Source of the DNA: Channallabes apus
Lineage: Eukaryota > Chordata > Actinopteri > Siluriformes > Clariidae
Assembly (NCBI GenBank): GCA_030522415.1
Contig: CM060118.1
Location: forward strand, 19,274,151 to 19,338,150
Direction of reading: 5' to 3'
Length of the DNA: 64,000 bases
Of this stretch, positions 1 to 10,459 are shown one piece after another; within the stretch, counting starts at the first letter, position 1, and the number at the start of each line of letters is the position of its first letter. The notes beneath the pieces were generated by a model. The model was given only the letters and a program-made list of their open reading frames with translations, was not told where the DNA came from and made no database searches. A program made the translations under genes and the position numbers.

Positions 1-1387
1 GAGTAAGTCTCTTCTCCTGCAAACATTTCTGTAGAAAAGCCAACAAGTCCCGCAACCTCTGGTCCAGATTTTGTGGTCTCCATGCTGAAGTAGATTTACT
101 CAACAGTAGATGCAAGAAGGCAGTCTTCAGATGGTAGCTTGTCAGGGCACTTCTCCCTCTTATACCTGACTGTTTTTCGTGCAAGAAAGAAACAAGTTGA
201 AGGCATCGGAGATGACAAGAGTTTCCTGAAAGTTTCTTTGCCATGTGTTTGAGAAGATTTCTTTCATAAACAGTAAATGAGAGGTGCCAGTGGATATTTG
301 TGGTGTCGCCACAGTCTGAAGGAAAATGAGAGACGAAGTATGCATGTGAGTCTTCAAGCTGAAAAGCAGGAATAATGTTTAGAACAATAACCTTTCCTGA
401 TTTGAACTTGACTTTCAAGGCACCAGGATAATCCAGGTTGCGGAAAGTGAGCTCAAACTCATATTTGTGGGAGATCTTCCCCCATGCTTGGGTCACTGAG
501 ACCTGGAACCATTTCATGACCTGATCTTTAGACAAATATGAGGTGTTTTTTGAGCAGAGTAGTTCTTCCAAAGCATGATCATCAGCAATGTTGTTGTGGT
601 TTCTGTTGTGAAGCAGGCACAGCATATCCTCATCAACTGTGGTTTTGCCAGGAAGGCAGTCAAGGCAATTCTCATTAATCTTTATGATCTGAATTCTCCC
701 ACATCCTTGAAGGTCTAGTGGGATTTCAGAGGATTCATCACACCACAGCTCGAACTGAAATTTGTAAGGTTCTGGGGTTGCAAATGGCACAATGAGGTCA
801 CACATGACAGGCTTACATACTCTCCAGTTCTCAAATATGCTCCCTACTCCAATAAAGTCCTCAAGCTCCATGTCAACTTCATGGTCACAAATGCTTCTCA
901 AAGCTTCCAGCAGGTCATCTGCAAAGCCTTCAACAAACTCCTGCACTCTCCCACATTCATGGACAAAGGGCTGAAAGCTGGTCTCACAGAGGTTGCTTAG
1001 GGCACCTTTATCTAAGGTCAGACTCTTAGGACTGGCGGACCCACTGTTGGTGTACCTGTCTTCATCTTCAACATGCTCAGGTGATTCACAAGGAGTTGTA
1101 TCCTGTCTACAAACTTCAATAGTAAAGAAAATGACAAGAGAAATTGTACTCCAAAAGTACCAACCATAGTAGTCAATGCCAGAATTTGTTGCTTCTTGAT
1201 CTGCCTTTGAGATCTCCTGTTCAAGGCGTTCTTGTTCAGCTTGCAGGTTCTCCTCATGCTCCTTCATTCGTGCCAAAACATCATCTTCCTCTTCTGGGAT
1301 AGTAGTGTTTTCCTTAGGGAAAAGCAGTGGATGGTTGAGAATGGCAGCTACCACAACCATGCAAACCCGTGCTATAGACCCCTGCAT
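1..1387 (-). CDS. itprip: Inositol 1,4,5-trisphosphate receptor-interacting protein, 3' end cut off by window
   Basis: One open frame of 462 codons runs without a stop from the ATG at 1387 to the window edge. It reads like ITPRIP: an N-terminal hydrophobic start with NHPLLFP, an acidic coiled coil around residues 30-65 (EEEDDVLARMKEHEE), a membrane-like stretch near residues 78-96 (WSTISLVIFFTIEV), then the Mab-21-type region with VEGFADDLLEALRSICDHEV, LEDFIGVGS, GKTTVDEDMLCLLH, QVMKWFQVS and SYHLKTAFLHLLLSK. Human ITPRIP is about 547 aa, so roughly 80 residues are missing to the left. The family modulates IP3-receptor calcium release at the ER. The ATG directly follows a splice acceptor (tttaattccgcag), so the whole coding region is in one exon with a 5'UTR intron upstream. 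It is transcribed away from the calhm cluster. Family assignment is very likely. Confidence 0.93.
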   Translation of the reverse strand, partial: MQGSIARVCMVVVAAILNHPLLFPKENTTIPEEEDDVLARMKEHEENLQAEQERLEQEISKADQEATNSGIDYYGWYFWSTISLVIFFTIEVCRQDTTPCESPEHVEDEDRYTNSGSASPKSLTLDKGALSNLCETSFQPFVHECGRVQEFVEGFADDLLEALRSICDHEVDMELEDFIGVGSIFENWRVCKPVMCDLIVPFATPEPYKFQFELWCDESSEIPLDLQGCGRIQIIKINENCLDCLPGKTTVDEDMLCLLHNRNHNNIADDHALEELLCSKNTSYLSKDQVMKWFQVSVTQAWGKISHKYEFELTFRNLDYPGALKVKFKSGKVIVLNIIPAFQLEDSHAYFVSHFPSDCGDTTNIHWHLSFTVYERNLLKHMAKKLSGNSCHLRCLQLVSFLHEKQSGIRGRSALTSYHLKTAFLHLLLSKSTSAWRPQNLDQRLRDLLAFLQKCLQEKRLT

Positions 1388-2883
1388 CTGCGGAATTAAA
1401 CAGAATTAACAATTACAGCAACATAAAATACTTTTTTTTAAACAATTGTCATTTTTTTAAATGAAATTATTCAAATTATTTACATTTTTAAAAATGACAG
1501 ATTAAATTGTGTAGTTAATTGCAAATGGCTATTGATATGGAATTGACAAAGTAAATCTAAAGCTTATTTGACTATCATGCATTTATTTGACCATACAGAT
1601 TTGTAATGGAATAATTAAATTAATCAATACTAATACTGGACATTTGTATCAGAATTTAATTTAATCAGAACCTAACCAGATCCATGACATGTTTTGCCAA
1701 ATTAACAAAGCATAAATATATATTAATGATGATATATAATGATATAATATGATATAATAATAACAACAGAGTGTATGTAAGATTAAAAAGCCATTCTCAG
1801 GCCACTCTCGTGTTAACTTATCTCTCGAGGCCATCAAATATGATATTATTTTGTGATAAATATTATGGGAATTTCCAGTAGTATAGTAGCGCAAGTCCAC
1901 TCATAATCACTCACAGGAGCATGATATTGGAAAATCCCCCTTTTCTTGTATTATAATTTTTCAGATATTAAACAAAAAACTCTATCCCAAATCTTGTGAA
2001 TTATTCAACATATGGTAAACAGTAACATTTAAGATTAGTACAATATATTAAATCTATTTGTCCTATTGCCCGGTCTTCTAAATATAGACTGCTGTGAAAT
2101 GTGTGATGTACTGTACTGCTGTCTACCACTGCATACAAAGGAAGTCAGATAGCCATGCTGAACAATGAGACACAAGCCAGCTAAATTAATATTTGCTAAT
2201 AACATTGTTTTTACATTCCATGTCTTCAAATATTAGGCACAAGTGCCATAACATTTTAACTTAATTTTCCCAACAGTGTAATAAATAAAAAAAATCTAAT
2301 TAAAATTAAAATTTTATTTGTCACATACACAGTCATACACAGTGAAATGCAGTGAAATGCTTATACGACCGCCTGTGACCTTAAAAATAAAAGCTTATTA
2401 ATAAGAAATAAATATGAATAAAAAAGAAATACATTCGAAAATTTATTTAAATTTAGCTAGGATGCTAAATTTATAATATCAATTTATAATATAAAATAAT
2501 CAGCTTCTGTTTAAATCACCTGATACATTTTATTGACTGCAAATTGTGGTTGGCAAAAAAGAAACCATCTAAAATTCATTAACAGTCTGACTTATGAAAT
2601 GTTTGCAGTGAATGTAAAGGAAGGAAGCAAATACAAACAGGAAACTACAGGGTAGGTAATCTGCAGATATTAAAACTTAAGCAAAGTTTTCACAATATAG
2701 TGCATTACTTAGTTAATTGTACAAAAAATGATTTTCATAAACAAACCAAAACCCTAAGAATGTTTAACAGAACATCTGAGAATACAAGCCCAGCTAATTA
2801 ATGCTTCTTGAATGGTTAAGGCTTCTCAATGCCACCTACAGTATCAGTCATTAATAATGTTAATGTTAATATCTGGCTACAAG

Positions 2884-2914
<31 letters not shown>
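2884..2914. repeat. (AAT)n microsatellite
   Basis: About ten uninterrupted taa units. Confidence 0.9.
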
Positions 2915-2916
<2 letters not shown>

Positions 2917-3929
2917 GTACAAAGTAAAATTATAGAGTTAAAGTAATGTGTGCCACTCAATCAACAAAACAAACTAAATGCTTCAATCAAGACCTCTTGT
3001 CTATAGAATTCAACAGTTGAATTTAGTAAAAAAGGATTGTCATTATTAAATCAATTGTTAAATGTAATGCAAAGGACAAATTTGGAGACTGCCTTTATAT
3101 AATATCAGCACTATTTTAAAATTTGCCTGTACACATCTGTATGCTGGTCTGCCATGCAACTTACCTGGGCCCTGCAGGACAACGCATTAAATCATTATTA
3201 TTAAATATATTTTCTGGCACATGACTTATGCCTATTAAAAACTTTAAGCCATCTTAAACTGGGACAAAGTATGATATCCAAGAGACTCCTTTGATCTTTG
3301 AAAATATTTATAATTAGCTACGTTTTATTGGGTGTGGAAGATATTAACATGAAAACTGCAGCAGATCAACTCGGACCAGAGGTAAATAAGTTATCTGATA
3401 AGGGGCAAAGACAAGAGAGACGTCCATATGTTTTTTTTTTCTTTTTTCAAATAGATATATTTCAGTATTTCTATTTCGGCACAGTGGACTACTTAACCCT
3501 CCTGACCCAGGCCTGGGGAAACCTCCCTTGTTGCCCCCAGTGTCAGAGGCGCTGTCTGGATGCATAATTGGACATGTAAATGTTTGACAAAATTGCATAG
3601 CTTTGTAGTGTGTGTGTCCATCAGGCATGACGTAAATGCAGGGAATTTATCATAGAACCCTAAATTAAACCTCACAGTATGTTTGTTCAAGTTGTCAAGC
3701 AGCCCCACTGAGTCATAATAACAAGAGAACACCTTTAGCTATTTTTCTTGTAAAAAAAAAAGGCCCATTAGAGTAAATATAAACTGAAACCAAGAGCCAG
3801 AGTGAGGCCTCGGTGTTTCGACATGCGCTTCAACACAGTTTGGTCTCAGTAAATGTTAGTATATTTATATACGTATACACCTACATGTGCGTACATCTGG
3901 TTAACGCCTTTTCCTTGATGAAAGATTAA

Positions 3930-3956
3930 ACACACACACACACACACACACACACA
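3930..3956. repeat. (CA)n microsatellite
   Basis: About thirteen ca units. Confidence 0.9.
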
Positions 3957-4202
3957 TGCAGGTTCTATATCTCACAATCAGCCATCAGAAGTCCATTAAG
4001 TAAATGTTCTAGCTCTAGAACTAAGCGGTAAAGAACGAATGAGGAGAAATAGTGTACTGCACATGATACAGCTCTTTTCCTCCACAGTGACGTAGGTGAT
4101 ACAAAGTAACGGTTCTAACCAACTTCCCCATTTTACTTACTGATAGATTAGTTACATTAGTTTATAACATCAGCTACAACAAACACATTCCAACAAACAA
4201 AC

Positions 4203-4350
4203 CTTTGAGTTTCACTCCGAGTCTTTAATCCCCGTGTAGTCCATCGTCTCGGGATAAGAAAAGAAAGCGCTGTGAAGTAGTGAATGTGATTTGTCTGTCT
4301 GTCTCCGACTCTGTGTTGAGGCGGAGAACATTACTGGTCATTTCCTGGAG
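4203..4350 (-). other. itprip: Candidate 5'UTR exon of itprip
   Basis: On the minus strand a GC-richer stretch ends in CTCAAAG followed by gtttgt, a possible though weak donor, about 2.8 kb upstream of the acceptor that abuts the itprip ATG. It holds a short upstream frame of ten codons beginning ATGGACTACACG. Only position and splice-like sequence support it; the 5' limit is a guess. Confidence 0.25.
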
Positions 4351-4744
4351 CACAGCCTACTCCTGAGGCCATTTTACATGGCTACCTCTCCAGAAATACC
4401 GGATGTGTTAGAGCAGGCAGAATTTAGCCTACAATGTGTATACCACAACTGTATCGTACATTCTGTACAAAATAACACCAGAACTGAGCGAAACATGAAG
4501 CTGACTTAAAGTACTGCGGCAAGGTTGCCAGGTGCGCGGCTTTCCCACCGAATTGCTTTCCTGTAAATGCTGCTCAGTTTGTTTGTTTTTTCACGTGTAG
4601 TTTATATGATATTAAAATGCAATTAATTACTCATACCTAACAGGTATGGATGTAACCCTTTATCATCTCATACAGGAATGTAAAATACAGAATGTATAAA
4701 ACCCAACACATTATAAATGAGCTCTCCACACAGACACACATGCA

Positions 4745-4862
4745 TTACCGCTCAAAGGTTTTGGATCACTTTTTAACACACGGTCGTTCTTGATTTTTAT
4801 TTCTTTCTACATTATAAGGCAAAGATGAAGGTGTCCAAAATATGCACTCTCTGTGAATAGAG
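4745..4862 (+). mobile_element. Tc1-like terminal relic
   Basis: The run beginning ccgctcaaaggttttggatc and the following tttctacattataaggcaaa resemble the terminal repeat of fish Tc1 elements. No transposase follows. A SINE begins immediately to the right. Confidence 0.35.
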
Positions 4863-4879
4863 TTTATTATAGCATGTTC

Positions 4880-4972
4880 TCCCCGTGCCTGGTATGTTTC
4901 ATCAGGGTACTCTGGTTTCCTCCCACGGTCCAAAGACATGCCGATTAGGCTGATTAGTTCCCAAAATGCCAG

Positions 4973-5010
<38 letters not shown>

Positions 5011-5143
5011 GCCCTGCAATAGATTTGCACCCTGTCCAGGGTGTATCCCGCCTCATGCTGTAAGGTGTAAAGTTTCCTGCTCCAGGCCCCCACGACCCTG
5101 TATACAGGATAAAGCAATATAGACGATGAGTGAGTGAGTGAGA
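4880..5143 (+). mobile_element. SINE-like repeat, 5' truncated, with (GT)n inside
   Basis: The body carries gggtactctggtttcctccc, caaagacatgccgattaggc and gcaccctgtccagggtgt, and ends in ggataaagcaatatagacgatgagtgagtgag. The same family recurs in this window at 6.0, 10.5, 27.5, 33.5 and 47.7 kb. A (GT)n tract (about 4975-5008) lies in the middle, at the place where other copies have a short CA/GT run. The 5' tRNA-like head is missing here. Confidence 0.75.
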
Positions 5144-5708
5144 TCTCTTTCTATAAATTAATAAACGTATAAATAAATAAATTCATTCATTCATTAAAAG
5201 TTTAGTCAGTTTAGTAATCAAAACCATCAACAACAACAAAAAGTATACCAACTGACAACAAGTAAGGAAACTAAACATATCAATTTAGTTTTGCTTTTAA
5301 TTATTAAAAATGATCCTTTATTCATTATCCCTACTGAATAATTGTTATTTATCATAAATGCACAGATATACAGTATTAGAATCTTACGGTGTACTTTGGC
5401 TTTTATTTCGCCGTTCTGTAAAGATAGTGTCCCCCTAGCGTTTGGTCGGGGAACTTTAGCTCCGACACTCCAGATGCCAAATGGCAGCATTGTCGCTGGG
5501 TTGTTACACCTTTTAACTCTTTAGTATGTTTGGTTAAAACCTAAGACGGAGTACAATATGTTTCTTCAAAGCTTTACTCTGAAAGATACAAACTGCCAAA
5601 GTGTGTTTCACATTTCCCCTTTGATAGAGTACTTTATTAATCCTTAATAAATTGTATGAAATTTGACAGACAGAAATTGTATGAAATTTGACAGGCAGAA
5701 CAACAGAC

Positions 5709-5710
5709 AA

Positions 5711-5776
<66 letters not shown>
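5709..5776. repeat. (TAGA)n microsatellite
   Basis: About seventeen perfect tetranucleotide units. Confidence 0.95.
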
Positions 5777-5777
<1 letters not shown>

Positions 5778-6000
5778 TTCTGTCATTCGTTTGTTCATTT
5801 GCCTGCCTTTTGCTTTTATTATGTCTGTGTCATTGTTTTTAATAAGCTTATTCAATGTCACCACACTTTGAACCACTCTTTCACAATTGAGCCTGATTAA
5901 TCCTGGCATCATTATCATTTTGGAATTGTCCATTCCATCAGGGAGGAAAAAAACCCACTAGAATGGAAATTGAAAAACCTGATCATTCAGTAAGGCGGCA

Positions 6001-6140
6001 GGGTGGTGTAGTGGTTAGCAGGGTGGTGTAGTGGTTAGCAGGGTGGTGTAGTGGTTAGCAGGGTGGTGTAGTGGTTAGCAGGGTGGTGTAGTGGTTAGCA
6101 GGGTGGTGTAGTGGTTAGCAGGGTGGTGTAGTGGTTAGCT
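6001..6140 (+). repeat. 20-bp tandem array made from a SINE A-box head
   Basis: Seven head-to-tail copies of a 20-bp unit, gggtggtgtagtggttagca. The first six are identical and the seventh differs at its last base before running into the SINE body. The unit resembles the tRNA-like A box (GTGTAGTGGTTAG) at the head of this SINE family. Confidence 0.95.
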
Positions 6141-6376
6141 CTGTGGCGTTGCACCACCTCCGTGCTTGATGGGTTTTCTCCGGGTACTCCGGTTTCCTGC
6201 CACATATCAAAGATATGCAGGTTAGGCTAACTGGTGTTCCCAAGTTGCTCTGAGTTTGTGTGTGCCCTGTCGAAGGATTGGCACCCTGTCCAGGTTGTGC
6301 CATAAGCCTCCTGGGATAGGCTCCAAGTCAATGCGACCCTGAATACAGGATAAAGCGGTATAGAAGATGAGTGAGT
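6141..6376 (+). mobile_element. tRNA-derived SINE body
   Basis: Continues from the tandem array: gggttttctccgggtactcc, a conserved tgcaggttaggctaactgg, ggcaccctgtccaggttgtg, and the tail ggataaagcggtatagaaga followed by tgagtgagtgag. Same family as the repeat at 4880. Confidence 0.75.
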
Positions 6377-6734
6377 GAGAATGAGTGGTCATTCGTTAGT
6401 CAGTGGACCTAATTTTTTGGCCGCATGCACTCATCACTCCGGAACAGAAAATGTCTAGACTCATCAAGCGGAGAGGACGTGATACTGTTTCACTGTTTCA
6501 CCACCAGAGGGCACTCATTCTCTGCTCTGGCGTTTTCTCTAGTCCTTTTAATTTCTATTCTTAACGGCCACTTCCCATACAATGCGTATGTTGTCCTTGT
6601 TTTCTTTTGTGTATTTTACTTTTGACCATATGGTATAAATCTGAAACGCGACAGGGAAATTAATAAAAGTGTATTAATCTTTACAGCTATGACATAGCGT
6701 TCCTGGCTGTGCACTGTGCCACTTGACTCCAGTG

Positions 6735-7018
6735 TTATTTTGCTGTGCTTGACTTTAATGCTTTGTGGTTATGCACCTGTTGGGTGGAGCAGGGGAGAGT
6801 CCATGCTGATGTGCTTTCAGATCTACTTTCCTGAATCGGTGACTGAGCATTTCGGCTACCTACACGGGGTTTGGTAAACGTGATAGTCTTTTTGTACCCT
6901 AAAGGTGATCGGTTCGTCACATGGGGCCATGAAGTCTAAATGCAACATTGTTTCGGAAGCGCATTTATAGGTTGTTGTTCAAAAAGAAGGAATTAATTTA
7001 AACAGATTTTTTTGTTTT
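6735..7018 (+). repeat. calhm3 upstream block, duplicated at 21.4 kb
   Basis: This 284-bp block lies 65 bp upstream of the calhm3 ATG and is repeated at 21384-21686 with scattered substitutions and small indels. Shared runs include gctttgtggttatgcacctg, gaatcggtgactgagcattt and aaaggtgatcggttcgtcac. It is part of block A of the calhm duplication and probably holds the calhm3 promoter. Confidence 0.85.
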
Positions 7019-7082
7019 GAGTACTTTGAATACTGTTGCATTGCAGCGCTGTTTCCAGGTCGTCGACTCCTAACTTTTTATG

Positions 7083-8378
7083 ATGGATCGCTTAAAGGTA
7101 GTTTTTCAATACTTCCAGTCGAATTCCGAGTCCATTTCCAATGGTATATGCGTGGTGCTGTCTCTGGTAAGCGTTAAACTTTACACGAGCTTTGATTTTA
7201 ACTGCCCATGTCTACCGCGGTACAATAGAATGTACGGACTCGGTGTGATGTTTGTTCCACCGGTTATTATCTTCTTCCTCGGAATTTTGGTTAATCGGCA
7301 TACTGGAGTGATGATGGAGGAATATGCCAGACCCATAGGCAGGAGGACCAAAAATCCAGCCATTACGAAGTAAGCCTTCTAATTGTTAATTAATTATCTG
7401 AATAACATGATGAGTTTAAAGTTGTTATTCATGTAATCCAATTATTCTAGCCTGTTTTTTTAACGGTTCAATCCACTAGCCCACCTCCTATACCTGTTTT
7501 GCTTTTAAACAAGCAACTCTCCTATACAGGTATTTGTTTTCAGCGATGATGCAGCGGGCCATGTTAGCTCCAATGGTTTGGATCCTGGTATCCTTATTGG
7601 ATGGGAAGTGTTTAATTTGTGCCTTCAGCATGAATGTCGATCCTAAACACTTCAACGGGTTCCCCAATAACACTGGCCTTGATGTAATCAGGATCATGGC
7701 GAAGGTGCCTTGCAAGGAAGACATCATCTTCCAAGACAGCACTTTCAGGAAAGCTGTCTCACGCTATGTGCGCTGTTACTCTCAGGTACGTGGACTTTAG
7801 TTTCACTCCATACAAATACTACACAAAGCATTACAAATCATTTATTCCCAATAGTATTTGGAATCAAAAGTAATTATCTGATGAAATAGAATTTATATTA
7901 TCTTATTATTACATCTGCTTTCTTTCAGGCAATAGGTTGGTCCATCCTTCTCTGTCTCATTTTCATGGGTGCAGTGGCTCGAATTATTAAACCATGCTTC
8001 GATCATGCCACCTTTCTTCAGACACGCTATTGGAGCAACTACTTGGACGTTGAGGCAAAGATTTTTGATGAGACTTGTGTCCATCATGCCAGAGAGTTTG
8101 CCAAAAGATGTGTAGTGCATTTCTTTGAGTGTATTGAAGACGACGTGGTTCTTAGGATGCCACTCTCCCCCAGCCTCAGATTTCAGAAAGGCCACAATGA
8201 GACTGAGGAAGAAGATGAGCGTCTCCATGGTGTGACCAGGAAGGATCAGGTGGATCACTTGCTTGAAAGCTGGTTCCTGTCCAAACCTGACCTGGATGTG
8301 ACCAAGATGTTATATAGGCCCACTAAATGTATTACTTGGGAAGACCCTACTGGACAAATACTTTATTCTGATGTGTGA
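7083..8378 (+). CDS. calhm3: Calcium homeostasis modulator 3 (channel subunit)
   Basis: Three coding exons: 7083-7369, 7530-7785 and 7929-8378, all with GT-AG junctions, giving 330 aa. CALHM proteins have four membrane segments and form large-pore channels; CALHM3 partners CALHM1 in voltage-gated ATP release from taste cells. Visible marks: CPC at residues 41-43, C126 and C157 (the conserved disulfide cysteines), the LLDGKCLICAF motif, SQAIGWS opening TM4, RPCFDQ-like IIKPCFDHATFLQTRYWSNY, and the C-terminal KDQVDHLLESWFLSKPDLD. This matches CALHM3 better than CALHM1. A second ATG at 7080 is in frame; I chose 7083 because it has A at -3 and G at +4 and gives the family start MD. Only one working copy exists; its duplicate in block B is destroyed. 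Confidence 0.95.
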
Positions 8379-8412
8379 AGTAAATGTATGAAATATATAC
8401 AAATATGTATGC

Positions 8413-8419
<7 letters not shown>

Positions 8420-8490
<71 letters not shown>
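8420..8490. repeat. (TA)n microsatellite behind calhm3 stop
   Basis: About 35 ta units, preceded by a short (GT)n, about 40 bp after the calhm3 stop codon and so probably in its 3'UTR. Confidence 0.95.
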
Positions 8491-8492
<2 letters not shown>

Positions 8493-8607
8493 AACTTATC
8501 AGCCACAAACTTATCAGCCACAACATAAAAACCAGTAACGTTTTGGGGTTCTTGTTTTACCACTGTGTCTCTGTCTCTGGGGTGTACTGTGGTGTCTGCA
8601 GAAAAGT

Positions 8608-9863
8608 GTCATTCTATCATAGTCAATATTGATTTTTTTCCCCGGCTATTTGTGCTGCATGGCTTTTCTGTGGGATTGGACCCTGTGGGCATGGGTGAGC
8701 CTCGGGTGCCCATGAGCCAATCACCAGTTTGTTGTCGTCGGTCACAGGTTTAACGCCAGATGCTAATGCAATCGCTGATCGATGTGTGTGTATATTGCAG
8801 ACAACCAAGTTTCCGTAAAACCTTTATCTTAAATAGAAATTTTAGTTATATATTTTATATTTGTTTATATTATATTATATATTATATTTTTAAATATTTA
8901 TATTATATTATATTTTTAAATCTTCCAAAACTAAAACATTTATGTATAATAAAATATTACATGAAGATATAGAGACAACAATTAATCTTTTGCATCTGCC
9001 AGATGTCTAACAATTGTATGTACTGGAAGGTTTGCACCAGACTTTTAGCCAGTCAAGTCAGAAACCTTGCATGCTGAGATTTGCCTGTGCTAGACTACAT
9101 TTGTTTAATTTTGCATGGCTCTCTCCACACATTACTCAGCAGTGACAAACATAGAAATATGATGCATGTATAATTGTGATATATAATAGAAGAGTGATAT
9201 GTCAGTATGTCCAATAAAAAGATTTTTAACGTTTACTGATCTTGAAATCGGTGTCTTTCTTGCCCTGTAATCAGCGGATAGATTATTACTGGTTCTGGGC
9301 GTAATTCTTTCACTATCACAAAACATTTACATAACAATAAACTGAACTATTATGAAAATAAATTGTCTATTTGTAGTATTGTTAAAGTACATATATTTGT
9401 AGTATTGTCAAATTTTCGTACGTTGTTTTAAAGAACTGAAATAGGGCCAAAATAAGGTTAAACATGTATTGGACGGTATAGGGTGTGGCCAGCGGTGTAC
9501 TTTAGCATGGGTTTGTCCCAAATCGCCATCTAGGCTCCTAAATAGCATGTCAAAACTGCATGCCAGCTGACGTAATGTTCTGAGATAAGCCCACAGTTAC
9601 AGCCGGTGAGCCTGCTGTTTGAGACGAATCCCTGGTGTGCGCTCGTGCATGTGAAACTCTTCACTTTCTACTCATAAGGAGAATCAGCTCATCTGTTCTG
9701 GTAAATAATTTACCACAATTGATTAGTTAAAAATATAACATATTTTAACTTCAAATATTTAACTTCAAATATTTAAACATTTTCCTGATTTAAAATAATT
9801 GATTCTGCTACGTGTTTGTGTGTTCTCTTCTTGTCACCAGTTTAAAAACAACGTTTTGCCAAC
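8608..9863 (+). repeat. calhm3-calhm1 spacer, block A copy
   Basis: This spacer is repeated, with about ten per cent divergence by eye plus indels, at 25356-26644. It contains the calhm1 copy A promoter and a likely 5'UTR intron: donor after 9700 (tctgttctg then gtaaat) and acceptor ending at 9840 (cttgtcaccag), both also present in copy B. Confidence 0.85.
9568..9575 (+). promoter_or_regulatory. CRE-like site upstream of calhm1 copy A
   Basis: TGACGTAA lies about 130 bp upstream of the inferred 5'UTR donor. In copy B the same position reads TGACGTCA, a full CRE palindrome. Role inferred from sequence only. Confidence 0.4.
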
Positions 9864-10416
9864 ATGGATAAGTTTCGGATAATGGCCCAGTTCTTACAAG
9901 CTAACCAGGAGTCTTTTATGAACGGTATATGTGGGATCATGGCCTTGGCGAGCGCGCAGCTTTATTCCACGTTTGAGTTCACCTGCCCGTGTATGCCCGA
10001 GTATAATTACGCATACGGGGTCGGCATTATGATCGTTCCTCCATTCTGGTTCTTCATGCTGGGCTACGTGCTGAATAATAACATCTCAATGCTGACTGAG
10101 GAGTGGAAGAGACCCATTGGTCAGCGGCAGAAAGACCCAACTGTGCTGCGCTACATGCTCTGCTCCATGACCCAGCGCGCACTCATCGCTCCCTCCGTGT
10201 GGATCGCCGTCACGCTCATGGACGGCAAAAGCTTCTTATGCGCCTACAGTACCAAGGTCGATCTGAGCCAATTCTTTAATCGAAGCAACGTGTTAATGTC
10301 AGATACAGACCTGGAGAGGATACTAGCAACAATACCCTGCAAAAATATCTTCGACTCAAATAATATCATCAACAGGGAGGCAACAACCCGGTATATTCGG
10401 GTTATGTCGCAGGTAA

Positions 10417-10459
<43 letters not shown>

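Larger units (their letters stand above)
1388..4202. other. Noncoding interval, probable itprip 5'UTR intron
   Basis: AT-rich sequence with no coding signal. It holds a short LINE-tail-like piece near 2318-2390 (tttgtcacatacacag, gtgaaatgcttat), an (AAT)n tract at 2884-2914 and a (CA)n tract at 3930-3956. Short open frames here have no family resemblance. Confidence 0.5.

Noticed and set aside
4291..4509. 72-codon + strand frame near the candidate itprip 5' exon
   Set aside because: No family resemblance; splice-like signals in the area favour the opposite strand.
6001..6060. tRNA-like segment
   Set aside because: It has only an A box, no cloverleaf and no anticodon stem. It is a SINE head repeated in tandem, not a tRNA gene.
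6001..6140. CRISPR-like array
   Set aside because: There are no spacers between the 20-bp units and the genome is animal.
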